Assembly (NCBI GenBank): GCA_050949055.1
Contig: JBMNFA010000001.1
Span: 1,042,131-1,106,130, forward strand
DNA: 64,000 nt
Reading direction: 5' to 3'
Source: JAEZJZ01 sp050949055
GTDB taxonomy: Bacteria; Bacillota; UBA994; UBA5500
Shown one piece after another: positions 15,822-28,500 of the stretch (positions are counted from its first letter, which is position 1; the number at the start of each line of letters is the position of its first letter). A model generated the notes under the pieces. The model had not been told where the DNA came from and did not search any database. It saw only the letters and a list, made by a program, of their open reading frames with translations. The translations under genes and the position numbers were made by a program.

Positions 15822-15856
15822 AAAAAATGGAGGCCACCCCGCTTAGGGTAGCCTCC
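15822..15856 (-). terminator. Terminator after the 127-residue gene
   Basis: Minus-strand stem GGAGGC plus ACCC paired with GGGT plus GCCTCC (15829-15856), followed by ATTTTTTG. It resembles the terminator at 16,496-16,525. Confidence 0.85.
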
Positions 15857-15894
15857 TGTGACCGCTGATCGCACTTGTTCACAAAGCTATGCTG

Positions 15895-16278
15895 TTATTT
15901 CTTTTTCTTGGCTAGGTGTTCCAGAGGGAATTTGAATAGACCCAGTTCCTGATCAAACTCGCCAACGACCCTGTGCGAAGAAAGGCCATGCTCCTTGGCC
16001 CAAGCACCAACAGCGCCCGACGAGATTACCGCCGAGCTGGACTTGCTGCCAGTGGAGACCTTTAGCCCCCCATCTTCTTTGCTGGCTGGGCTGAGGACAA
16101 ACACGTTGTCCTCCAACAGGCCCATCCTTACGTATTCGATGTTCTTCTCTTGCAGCGCTCGGGTGAGGCTGGCATTTAACCTTACCCCCCTCGGTTTGAG
16201 GGTAAAGGTGAGTGTCAGCGGTTTTTCTACCGTACTCCTCTGCCCTCTTTGCAGCTGTTCAAACCATTTAATCTCCAT
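15895..16278 (-). CDS. Hypothetical protein, 127 residues
   Basis: No family is recognised. ATG at 16,278 is chosen because GGGGGA lies ten to eleven bases upstream; an upstream in-frame extension lacks a site. The product opens with MEIKWFEQLQRGQRSTVEK and has a beta-rich first half (LTLTFTLKPRGVRLNASLT). It ends with FKFPLEHLAKKKK. There is no signal peptide or membrane helix, so it is probably a small cytoplasmic protein. A TATAAT-like box (16330-16335, minus strand) precedes it and a strong terminator follows, so it is transcribed alone. It lies directly downstream of the giant surface-protein operon, which has its own terminator. Confidence 0.65.
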   Translation of the reverse strand: MEIKWFEQLQRGQRSTVEKPLTLTFTLKPRGVRLNASLTRALQEKNIEYVRMGLLEDNVFVLSPASKEDGGLKVSTGSKSSSAVISSGAVGAWAKEHGLSSHRVVGEFDQELGLFKFPLEHLAKKKK

Positions 16279-16495
16279 CCTATTAATCCCCCAGTTCTCC
16301 CTGTTTTGTTGGGTACTTGTTCTACTAATATTATATACAACATAACTGCAAACTAGCACTAAGACTGTCGAATGAGGATGGATGTTTAGCCTAGATTGAT
16401 GCTGTTAGTTGACTCTAGCATAGAGCTTGTCTATATAGTCAACAACTATAATTCTACAACCCAACAACACTGTAACAGCCTTCAATTGCAAGACG

Positions 16496-16525
16496 AAAAT
16501 GGAGGCCCCAGTAACGGAGCCTCCA
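16496..16525 (-). terminator. Terminator of the giant surface-protein operon
   Basis: Minus-strand stem TGGAGGC (16519-16525) / GCCTCCA (16500-16506) with a 12-base loop, followed by TTTTCGTC. It lies 36 bases after the giant gene's stop. Confidence 0.75.
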
Positions 16526-16561
16526 CTTCTTCTTGGATGGGAGATTGCCTGACCGGTTGCA

Positions 16562-19500
16562 TCATTCAGCCGCTATGGTGATGCTGTCATCCAAAGCATC
16601 CCAATGCACAGCAAACCCCAGGTTCTCCGCCACAGCACGGGTGGGCAGATAGGTCCGCCCGGCCAGATTGGCGAAAGCTGTGCGCATGTCGATGTGGCGC
16701 GTACCGGCGGCGTCTACCACTGTCATTACGGTGGACCCCTCCCGCAAAGTAGCGTGTATGTCTCCGTAAACGACGGTGACCATACCTACGCCGCTTTTCT
16801 TCTCATACTCAATCGTCGCTCCCAACTCCTCCAATAGGCGGACAGCCATTACTGTAGTGCCCTCATTCACCCTGAATGAAGTGAGGTTGTCGAATTCTTT
16901 CTCCTCACCATTCAGCGTGTAGCTGCGGCTGTCGATAACAGTTACCAACTGGAGCGATTGGGGCTGTTCTACGCTGCCGGTTGCCAGCGCAAACGCACTG
17001 AAGCGCTCTGCCCGGAAACTGACCGCCGTCAGTGTGCTAGTGGCTTCGTCGATGGTGAAGTCTAGGTCAAGAATTCGCTCACTATCGCCGACACTATGCA
17101 CGGCAAACACGTAGAGTTCAGCCAAGAAGGCCTCTCGCTCCGGCCCTGCGGCGGGCAAAGGCACCTGGCAGTTGAGGGTGATGTTCACACCCTGTAACTC
17201 ACTGGCGATATCAATGGGCTCCGTCAGCAGTTCTGCGCCTTCGCCCAACTCCTCGCGGAAAGCCGCCGACTCCGCCCGCTGGATCGTGAAGCTGATGCCG
17301 TTGCCGCTCCCGACCAAGGTCGATAGCAGCCCGCTAGGCAAGTTGAGTGCACCGAAAGGAGTAATCACCTCGAGCTCCAAGCCATCCAGGTGCTCAGCAA
17401 CATCCGCGGGCACCTCCACCGACAGGACGTCTGCGGCAATCCCCTGCGGCAACTGACCAGCGAGCTCGACGGTGAAAACCGTCTGTCCGCTAGCCCTAGC
17501 GCCAGCGATCTCAGGAATCAATGCGGAGGTTGCCCTCACCTCCTGCTGAACGTGGCCCGTTTCCGTCTCACTGTGCGTCGTTTCGAACGGCTGCCTGGTC
17601 GGTTCACTTGGTGGCGGACTGCTGACTCTGGTAAACCGGGCCTCCAAGGTGACAGGAGTCGCAGGCATAGCGAAGGTGGTAGTGGCGCTATTGCTGTCGG
17701 CCAGCGTCACCTCGCCCTCTTTGACTACCCAAGATTCGAAGGCGTAACCACTCCTCGGTTCAGCCTCAATGGTGACAATCTCTCCGGCTGCGTAATCGCC
17801 GCTGCCGCTGCCGCCGATTACCATGACAGCATATCTTGCTGCAACCACGGACAGTTCGTCGGTGTGGGCAACTAGGCCGCCAAAGGTAATGGCTATGGAT
17901 TGGCCATGCTGGGCCAATGTAAGTTCGGTGCCATCAGCAAGGGAGACGGCGATGCCGCGGATAGCGAAATCTACGACAGAGACGTCCTCGGTGGTATGGT
18001 CGTCATAGGTGAACGTAACTACCAAGCCAGACAGATCGAGCGCTTCGCCCTCAACATAGCCGAGCTTTGCGGGCTGGCTTGTTACTGTTACGGCGACAAT
18101 CACTTTGAAGGCAACCGTGTAGGTTCGCGTTGTGACACCGTCCGCAGCCGTCACGGTCACCGTAGTTGCGCCTGGCAATTGAGAGGCCGGGGTGACTACC
18201 ACCTGGGCGTTGGCATCCGTAGCAGTAGCCGTTACCTGCGGCACCGCGGTGGTGCCAAAAGGCAACACGACGGTATAGGTTAGGGTTTCCGCAGCGAACC
18301 CGGCTATCGTCTGACCGTCCACTTTCAGGTCACTCAAGCCGGCGTCGTTGTTCGCCGCCACGGTGAAGTTGAGCGTGTACGTCAGCGTAGTGGTACCGTC
18401 CGCAGCTGTCACAGTCACAGTGGCTGTCCCTGGCAACCCAGAAGCCTGAATGACTACCACCTGGGCGTTGGCATCTGCAGCGGTGGCCGTCACCTGCGGC
18501 ACGTCGGTGGTGCCAGATGGCAGCACCAGGTTGTAGGTCACGGTTTCCGCGTCGAACCCGGCTACCGTTTGTCCATCTGCCCTCAGGTCGCTCAAGCTGG
18601 CGTCCGTGTTCGCTGCCACCGTGAAGTTGACCGTGTAAGTGAGCGTGGCGATGCCATCCGCTGCCGTCACGGTGACAGTGGTCGTTCCTGGTAGTCCAGA
18701 AGCCTGGGTGATTACCACTTCAGCATTGCCATCCGTAGTGGTAGCAGTCACCTGCGGTACGTCGGTGGTGCCATACGGTAACTCCAGCGTATAAGTTAGG
18801 GTGTCAGAATCGAACTCCGCGATTGTCTGCCCATCTACCTTCAAGTCGCTCAAGCTGGCGTCCGTATTCGCTGCCACGAGGAAGTTGATGGTGTAGGTCC
18901 AGATAGTGGCGCCATCCGCTGCTGTCACCGTCACAGTGGCTGTCCCTGGCAACCCAGAAGCCTGGATGACTACCACCTGGGCGTTGGCATCTGCAGCGGT
19001 GGCCGTCATCTGCGGCACGTCGGTGGTGCCAGATGGCAGCACCAGGTTGTAGGTCACGGTTTCCGCGTCGAACCCGGCTACCGTTTGTCCATCTGCCCTC
19101 AAGTCGCTTAGGCTGGCGTCGGTGTTCAACGCTACGGTGAAATCAATGGTGTAGACCCGTGTGGTGACAGCGTCTGCGGCTGTCACCGTTACGGTGGCCG
19201 AGCCTGGTAAGCCTACAGCATCAGTAACTTCCACCGCAGCATTAGCATCTGTAGCGGTAGCCGTCACCTGCGGCACCGCGGTGGTACCTGAGGGCAGCAC
19301 CATGGTATAGGTTAGGGTTTCAGGATCGAACCCGTCTACTGTCTGCCCATCCACCTGCAGGTCACTCAAGCTGGCGTCGTCATTCACCGCCACGGTGAAA
19401 TCGATCATGTAAGTGAGCGTGGTGACACCGTCTGCGGCGGTCACCATCACAGCAGCCGTTCCTGGCAACTCAGAAGCCTGGGTGACCACCACCTGAGCGT

Positions 19501-22500
19501 TGGCGTCTGTTGCGCTAGCCGTCACCTGCGGCACCTCGGCGGTGCCGTAGGGCAGCATCACGGTATAGGTTAGCGTTTCAGGATCGAATCCGTCTACCGT
19601 CTGGCCCCCCACCCTCAGGTCGCTCAAGCTGGCGTCCGTATTCGCTGCCACGAGGAAGTTGATGGTGTAGGTCCAGATAGTGGCGCCATCCGCTGCCGTC
19701 ACAGTCACAGTGGTTACACCGGGCAACTCAGTGGCCGGGGTGACTACCACTTCAGCGTTGGCATCGGTAGCAGTGGCCGTCACCTGCGGTACCGCGGTGG
19801 TGCCGTAAGGCAACCCCATAGTGTAGGTCAATGTCTCCGCATCGAATCCTACCACTGTCTGGCCGTCCACCTTCAGGTCACGCAAGCTGGCGTCGTCATT
19901 CACCGCCACGGTGAAATCGATCGTGTAAGTGAGCGTGGTGACACCGTCTGCGGCGGTCACAGTCACAGTGGCTGTTCCTGGTAACTCAGAAGCCTGAGCG
20001 ATTACCACCTCAGCGTCGCTATCCGTTGCCGTAGCCGTCACCTGCGGCACCGCAGTGGTACCTGAGGGCAACACCATGGTATAGGTTAGGGTTTCAGGAT
20101 CGAACCCGTCTACTGTCTGCCCATCCACCTGTAGGTCACTCAAGCTGGCGTCGTCATTCACCGCCACGGTGAAATCGATCATGTAAGTGAGCGTGGTGAC
20201 ACCGTCTGCGGCGGTCACTGTAACAGTGGCTGTTCCTGGTAACTCAGAAGCCTGAACGATTACCACCTCAGCGTCGCTATCCATTGCCGTAGCCGTCACC
20301 TGCGGTACCTCGATAGTGCCTGAGGGCAGCACCACAGTATAGGTTAGGGTTTCAGGGTCGAACCCGTCTACTGTCTGCCCATCCACCTGCAGGTCACTCA
20401 AGCTGGCGTCCGTATTCGCTGCCACGAGGAAGTCGATCGTGTAGGTGAGCGTGGTGACACCGTCTGCGGCGGTCACAGTCACAGTGGCTGTTCCCGGCAA
20501 CTCAGAAGCCTGGGTGACCACCACCTCAGCCTTGGCATCCGTAGCCGTAGCCGTCACCTGAGGCACTGCGGTGGTGCCTGAGGGCAACACCACGGTATAG
20601 GCTAAAGTCTCAGGATCGAACCCGTCTACTGTCTGGCCGTCTACCCGCAGGTCACTCAAGCTGGCGTCGTCATTCACCGCCACGGTGAAATCGATCGTGT
20701 AAGTGAGCGTGGTGACACCGTCTGCAGCTGTCACCGTCACGGTGGCCGAGCCCGGTAAGCCTACGGCATCAGTGATTTCCACCACAGCATTGGCATCAGT
20801 AGCGGTGGCTGTCACCTGCGGCACCGCGGTGGTGCCTGAGGGCAGCACCAGGCTGTAAGTGAGCGTATCTGCGTCGAACTCAGGTATGGTCTGACCGTCC
20901 ACCTGCAGGTCACTCAAGCTAGCATCCGCGTTAGCCAGCACCTCGAAACTGATGGTATAGGTCCCGGTAGCTGTGCCATCGGCCGCCGTAACCACCACTT
21001 GTGCCGTTCCCGGCAGCCCCTCTGCCTGGGTGATCAGCACTTGCGCATTTCTATCGGTAGCGACGGCTGTCACCTGGGGTACCTGGGTGGTCCCATAGGG
21101 CAGGAGGACCAGATAGTTAGTCACCAGGGGACTGAAGCCTTCTACGACGGTGCCGTTCACTTTCAGCTCGCGGAGGGTAGCCACGTCGGTGGACGCGACG
21201 CCGAATTCAACGGTATAGATGTTCTTCTGGACACCATCCTCCGCCGTCACCGTGACGATGGCAACCCCGGACACCGTGGGTGCCTGGGTCACAGTGACCT
21301 TGGCTTTAGGATCGTTAGCCGTAGCCGAGACAATCGGAACTGCCGTGGTTCCCGAAGGCAAGTCAACACTATAGTCGTAGACCCAAGGCGCAAAGCCGTC
21401 AATCAACTCCCCGTTTACCCACATGGCGTTCAAGGTGGCATCCTGGCCAAAGTTGGAGCCAGTGCTCGCTACCACTACGGTTTGGGAAGCAGTTGCTTCG
21501 CTCATGGTGCCTAGGAAGTTGGTGGCGCAAGCCGCGAACTGGTAGGTTCCTGGCCGGTACATGACGATGGTGGCGTCAAATTCGCCCTCTTCCGAGACGG
21601 TGAGCAGCGCAGTTGGCACCTCGTCAATGAGGATGATTACCAAGGGACTATCCGTCACCCTACCCTGCACGCGCACGATGTTGGGCATGGTGGGCTGCGG
21701 ATCGCGGGCTACGAACTCGACCGGAGCCTCCGGCACTGCCGTATCCAAGACCAAAGTGAATGGGCAATGGAAAGTCACGCCAGCGTCGGAAGCCTCCCAG
21801 GATGAGCCGGCGATGCGCACGGGGTATTCGCCGCTGAAGCTATATAGCCCTGGGTTGATTAGGGTTCCCTCTAGAGTTACAGAGACAATCCCGCTGTAGG
21901 TTCCGTCGGGCAGCTCGTCTGGAATGATCATTTCTCCCCACACGGCGGCCCCTCCGCCGGCGGGCAGATAGGTAGGCAGCTCTGCCTCGTTCTGACCCTT
22001 GAAGACGACTCCGTCCCCAGGAATGACGTTTCCTTCCTCGTCCTCCAAATCGCTGATGGAGAACGCCAGCTGCTCGATCCCCTGCTGATACCCGGTCTCA
22101 AATATCCGCAGCAGGAAGCTGGTCTCCCGTTCATTAGTGTGGATCGAATCAGTAATGGCCACATCGGGCACCGCGCCGAGAAGCGGGACTTCCAGCACCC
22201 CTAGGGCGTAGAACGTATCCTCCGCATCCTCTTCTGCACTCACGCTCACCCGATAATCACCCGCTGCGGGGTTCTTGATAATCAAGTAGTCTCCAACGTT
22301 CTGCAGTCTGCCGACCAAAGCGGTGGCCAACTCGTTGGTCTCCCGCTCCTCAGCGCCGAGGACAGCGGCAAACTGATTGCCGGCCGGATCGCGGAGGCTC
22401 CAGGACAACCTCGCCCCACTGCCGGCCGCCAAAAACAGGCGTAGCTCGGCGGTACCAGGGTCCACGCTGAACACCTTCTCTTCCTGCTCCCCTGCGCCCA

Positions 22501-25500
22501 ACACTCGCCCTAGGGGCTGAGAGGCCCGGAGAGCCAGACGCGCCCCCTCTATTTCCTTGCTGGTGCCGGCAAAGAAGTGATCCAGATAAGGGCCGTGGGT
22601 GCCACCGATAGACATGGTGCCTGGCTCGGATACGTCAAACATCACAGTTCCAAAGTAGCCGGCCGCATCGACCAGGGTCGAGCGGGCAATGTCAAACGGA
22701 ATCTCGATCACGATCGTCTCGCCGGGAGAGATGGCAAACGGCTCCCCGTCGTTGTAACTGAACGGACCGCGTTGGTCGTAGATAGTGAGGTGAGGAACCA
22801 CATGCAACGTGCCTGTATGATCGTTTCTCACTGTGAGGGCAGCGATGCCAGCTGCTCGCTCTCCCTGCTCCACCACCGCATGGGGGATCTGGAAGCTGAG
22901 CACAGTTACCGGCAACGGCGGGTCGATCTTGCGCCACTCGTCGACAGCTGCCAGCAACCCGCGCACCGAATAGGCCACCCCCACCTCTTGCTGCAGGGTG
23001 TCGCCGATAGCCAGATAGTTGTCGGCCAGCGCTTCCGCCACGGCCCGATTATGCATAGCCTGGATAGAGACAACGGTGGCTTCCATGGAGCCCAGGGCTT
23101 CGTCGTAGATGTCAGTCATCGTGCCGAAGGCCATGCTAGCTATTCCACCAGCCGTTCCCAGCGTGGCCGCCTGCATGGTGGCCGTGGCCAAGCCGAAGAA
23201 CAAGCTAGCCATCCTCTGCGCTTCCAGCATATAGCGTAGCTCCAGCACTTCCTGGCCTCCGGAGGCCAGTATCTTATAGAACTCCTGCTGTGAGCGCCAG
23301 GTGCCTCCCAGGTTCAGGTTGACCGGCTCCAGGTTCTCCCCATGTCCGTTGTAAAGCCAGAGATTAGGATAATTCCCCGATTCCCAGCCGTTCTTTAGCT
23401 TGGCATTCACACTGCGCAAGTATCTGAGCAGCACTTCTGCCGGATAGTAAGCAGGGGTATCGGCTGGGTTCTCATATTGCTCCAGGATCGCATTAGCCTC
23501 TTCCAGCAGGCTGCTCACTTCCTGCTGCATGTCATAGACGTTGAAACGAGCCGCCTCTTCGATTTCCTCACGCAGATCTAGCATGAAGCGGTCGGTGGAC
23601 TGATAGACATATTCATTGGCAATCGCGGTCAGCGACTCCCGGCTCACGTCAGCATAGAACGGCATATAGTTGATCGCTTCACTGAGGACTCTCCGCAAGC
23701 GGTAAGAGTCGCCGGAAATGGCGGCCAGCTCTGCCTTGAATTGATTCAACCGCTCCGCGGGAATCTCCTTACCCCCGCTCAGCGCGTAGATATCATCCAC
23801 GTATGCCTGCAGCAGCTGCGCAGAGCTCTCCACATCATAGGCTGCATTCCGCACGGCGTTGGCCAACTCAGCCAGCTTTTCTGCCCACTGGGGCAGGAGG
23901 TTCATCACGGAAGTGATCTGCTTCAGGTCGGTGAATGCATCCAGCACCTGCATGATCCCGCCCAGGCTGGGCATGCTCAGATCGATCACATCCGGAGAAA
24001 TCCCCTCCGACCGGAGGAAGCTCTCGATGTCTGCCACCTTATCCTCCAACTCACGTTTCTCAAACATGCGCTCCAACTGGGCTTGGGCCAGGATGAGAGG
24101 CTGGTTGGATTTGATCGCCCGCTCCAGGTAAGCCTGCCGCAGTCGCTCTAAGACACTTTTCACGTCCGCAGGGGCATCCTGGGTCACTTGAGCCAAGGCG
24201 GATTCACCCAAGATATACATCTCTTTGGCAGTCTGGAACAGTTCCCGCCCCTTGCGGAACCAGGCGTACTGCTGGTCCCCGCTGTGGGCCAAGGCTGCGG
24301 TAAACGCCACCCCAGCCTGCTCCTGGTAGTATGCAGCATCTGCCTCATAGGCCAGGAAAGTAGCCGCTTCCTGCTCCAGGTCGAAGCCGTACCCGTAGGT
24401 GAGGAGGTCGATCAGGCTAGCCTGTTCTTTGGCATGCGCCCGGGCGCTGACCACATGCCTGCCGGCTTGAGCCAGTTCCTCTGCGGCCTTCTCGATTTCT
24501 CCCTCCAACGTCTTGATTTCGTGGAGATACTCTTTCCTTTGCACCAAGTGATAATAGAGCAGCGCCGACTCCTCTTCCGACCGACCCAAGAGGGCGTTCA
24601 GGGTCATGGTGCCTTTCAGCGGCTCCTCTGGCGATCCTTTGAGCCAGGACTTAATGTTGTCAGCCACGATGGATAAGCCCTTCTGGAAATAGTCGTTGGT
24701 GTAGAGGCCGTTGCCCTCGCCGTACTTGGACTTGTAGGTCAAGATCCCGGCATCAACCAGCTCCTGCCAATCCTCTTCAATCTCCCAATCGGCCTTTTCC
24801 CGCTTATTCACCCCCGGCTCATCCGGTGCAGTTTTCTTCTTGTCTTCCACAGCCAGGTACTTGGGCTTCAGAGACTTGGCGAAGTTCAGCAGATTGATCC
24901 AGGCTTTGGTGTGATTAATCATGGTGCCCCAAGCGCCGACGATCTGCTGTTCCCTGACAAAATCGAAGGCATCGGTCACCACCCCGCCCAACTCGCTGGC
25001 GCTGCGCACCAGGATCTTGTGCAGGTTGCTCTCCATCTCGTCGATTTCGGCCTGCAACTCGGTGGCGAAATCGCCGTCGAAGGCCCGCTCCATAGTCAGG
25101 GGCAGAGCGATAATATTCGGGTTATTCGGATCCCGGGTCACTTCCACCGGGATGGTCGGCAGCTTCGCGATCTCCTGCAGACCGACTCCGAGGATGGTGA
25201 ACTTGCCAGCTTTGGTTTCCCCAGGTGCGATATCGCCCAGGTTGAGGCTGGCAGGCCCCTTCTCTTCGCCCATCTTATCCGAGTACACAGAGACGATCTG
25301 CACCTGTTGCCCTTCGCCCATCCCCGGAATGGAGGGAAGGCCGAGGGTGAAGTTATAGGCGTTGCCGAAGCCGGCATTGGTCGCCCTCACCACCAAGTCA
25401 TAGAGGTCGCCGCCCAAGCTCTCCAAGGAATAGCTGACGAAGACTTTGGGCTGGGGTTCCACCCGCACCGGTTTCCCTTGACTGTAACCTTCGTAACGCT

Positions 25501-28500
25501 GCCCGTCGAGCTCGAAGCTGTAACGGATGTACGAGTTAACGCTGATGGTAGTCGTCAGGTGCTCTGCCAAACTCATTAGCACGTTATCCAACTCGTCGTT
25601 GAACATGCGGGTTTCGGCCAGTCCCGGATCGGCCGCCAGCTGCCAGCTCACGGTCAGGGCATCTTCCGGTAGCAGGTCCCACCCGAGGATGCTGTTGCCC
25701 GATTCGTCGTCATATTCGCCATCTGGGGGCTCCGGCTGGGGCGGGTCACCGGGATTGGTCACCAACACAGGAGCATGCCGGTAAGCCACGATCGGTTTGA
25801 TCTTGAACCGATCGTTATATACGCGGGCACCTTCCGGGAGCCGACCGTTCTCGTCCAAAGCTCCATCGGTGATAATCAGCTCCAACTTGATATCTCTGAT
25901 CAACTCGTACTTGGACGGGTTGAACAGCTCGAACTTGGCAGAGAACACTTCCTGCTCGGTGACCACATCTTGCGAGAAGGTGAGATTGCCGATGGCCGGC
26001 CCCACGTTCTCAGGGGCCTCAGGGACCACCATGTTCACCTCAGCCAAGAAGTTCTTGCTGAAATAGCGCTGTGTGCCTTTGTCCTGGTCCAGCTGGGCCC
26101 AAATGCGCAGCTGTTGCTTGGTCGGCGGGTACCACGGGTAGGTCCGCTTCTTCTTGGGAGGCGGATCTTTGGATTCCTTGGTAAAGGCGGCCGTCACCTT
26201 GGGACCCTGCTTGTCGTCGCTCGGCGGATCTCCCGCCACGTCCTCCGGCTGCCAGTGCAGGCGTCCAGGCACCCGCCAAGTGCAGGCCTCCCATTGACCT
26301 ATCTCGTTGACCCGGTTGCCAGTGAACTCAATGACGAAGTTGAAGATGAAATGCTCACCCGAGAACTTGGGCACCCGGGCATCCGGGATGTACGGCGTCT
26401 GCACCGTGCGATCAGGCACGATGCGGTAAGTGTAGCTTCCACTATCCGGGTGATACATCTTGTTGGAGAGGGTATGACTGCGGTCCAGCAGCTTCTCCCA
26501 GGCGGCAATCCGCTCGGCAGAAACGCCTACAGGGAATGTTACCTGATAGTCCCACTCCGACTCCAGAGGCTGAATCACCGCCAGATCGTAGAACGCGCTG
26601 GCGTTTACTTCCCAATGGATCTCCTCCGCTGCTCCTGGCTCAAACTCATCCAGGATCAGCGCCGAACCGCCCCCGGTCTGGTTGGCCAGCTTGAGCAGCA
26701 AGGCTCCTTCCGGAAGAGCTGGATCGACGTCTATCAGCCGTGCTTCCACGTCGTAGACGCTTCCTTCTTCGGCCGGATTCCTGATCACGAAGTTGTTTCC
26801 TTGGCCATACTGGGAGCTCAAGGAATTGTACCAGAATTCCGTGCCAGGGAAGTTGGCCTGTAGCGACGGCGACAGCTGTCCTGTTGCTGGCAACATGGCG
26901 CGCAGCACTGCTCCTTCGTAATCGCCACCGGTCAGCGTAGCCGTCTGGGATTCGTGGAGCGTGCGATAATCGTAGCTGAGCACAAAGGGTACCTTCTCCA
27001 GCTGAATCGGCCGCGGCTCCAGGTCCACGATGCCCTGCACGTCGATCCTGGTCTGGATATCCCGATGATAAGCCGCTTGGGCAGATAAGGTGTAGTCGCC
27101 GGCCTGCACGTTCATGAATGTGACCAGGCCATCGGCGTCAGCTTCCGCCCGGTAGGTGACCGGGGTGGGTGGCTGTTCGCCGGGAGTAGTATGAGGACCA
27201 TAGATGGCCACCCGAGCCTTCGGGATCGGAATGTAATCTTGATCCACCATCCGCAGCACCACAGTCCCCACCGTCTCCGGGCCCACATAGACCTGCAGGG
27301 TGACAGAAGCTTGCCCCGCATTGGAGTTGAACTGAATGGTATCCACATAGTGGCCTGGGGGCACCTCAGTCTCCGGAGCGATAGTGACCAAGACGGTGGT
27401 TTTGGTGTTTTCATCCCGAATGGTGCGCCCTTGGATCGGCAACACCAGGTCAGTCCCCGAAGCGCTGACCGTAATCCACGGCAGTCTCTGGGGCGGTGTC
27501 ACTGCTATATCCTCAATCGCCGCCGTGCCGATGTTGGTGATGCTGATCACCTTGGTGGATACTTCACCGGGACGCAGCGCCACGGCGCAGCGATCGGTGG
27601 TTACGCCATTGATATCGATGCGGTATGCGGGCACGGCCTCTTCCACCACGATGGTCACAGGCATGGAGGTATGGTAGCCTTCTTCCGAAAGCACCTGGAA
27701 GACGGCTTCGTAGGCATCGCCAGGCTCAGCATCCGCCAAAGCGCTCACGGCCAAGACCAAAGGCCGGCTTTCCCCGGGGGACAGGGATGTGCTGGCTCCC
27801 GAGAAGGCTGCCGATAGTCCCCCGTCTGCCGGCGTCTCCGCCACGAACTGCAGGCCGGTCAGGGGAATAGTGCCCACGTTGGTCAGAGTGATGCTCTCCT
27901 CCACTGTGTAACCTTGAACCACAGTGATTGTCTCGGGGAGGGCCAGATAGGGCCCTTCCACATAGAACACTCTCGCTGCACTGGCCTTTTCCGCCCCGTC
28001 CAGGAAGGCGTATCCTGTGAGGGAATAGGTTCCTCCGTAGCCGTAGGGGAGAAGCAGCTCGGAGCTGAAGCGTCCTTCCTCGTCGGAGGTCAGGTCACAG
28101 ACCAACTCCTCTTCCCCGATCACCGAGAGCTGCACCGGGATCCCGGCCAACGGATTCCCGGCTGCGTCTTTCACCTGACCACTGATCTGGATCGGCTCAT
28201 CCACGTTGTAGCTCTGCTGGGTAAGATCCACTGCCACGGTATAATCGGGCACCAGCTGGAGTGGGATCGTGCTGACCAGCGTCTCTTCTCCCCGCTCAGC
28301 CTTGACCAGCGCCATATAGGAACCAGGGAGCAGGCCGCCATTCAGGGAAGCAATATCCAGCTGGATCTCAAACTTGCTTTCCACCGGGTCGTAGCCCATG
28401 GGACCGCTGAACAACGGATCGCCCGAGAAAGTGCCTTCCACTTCGTCAAAGGCCGCCGCCACGTAAAGGGACACACTGGCCTCCACGCCATTATCCGGAC

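Larger units (their letters stand above)
15542..15894. other. Intergenic region rich in dyads upstream of the DUF6754-type operon
   Basis: This 353-base gap holds dyads ATGTCGACAT (15671-15680) and TTAGGCGACCTAA (15693-15705). It also holds two adjacent hairpins at 15726-15785 and the terminator of the next gene at 15822-15856. On the minus strand the hairpins and dyads lie 130-245 bases upstream of the operon start, so they may be leader or operator elements. No convincing sigma-A promoter could be fixed. Confidence 0.5.

Noticed and set aside
16562..17000. LPXTG sortase signal or SLH anchor at the giant's C-terminus
   Set aside because: The protein ends in a copper-amine-oxidase-N stalk domain (TYLPTRAVAENLGFAVHWD, then DSITIAAE). 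No sortase motif, hydrophobic tail or SLH repeat is visible.
18085..21440. CRISPR-like array
   Set aside because: The repeats are 258 bases, fully coding and without spacers, so they are protein-domain repeats.
25775..26863. Plus-strand open frame of 362 codons opposite the giant gene
   Set aside because: Antisense shadow without start signals or family features.
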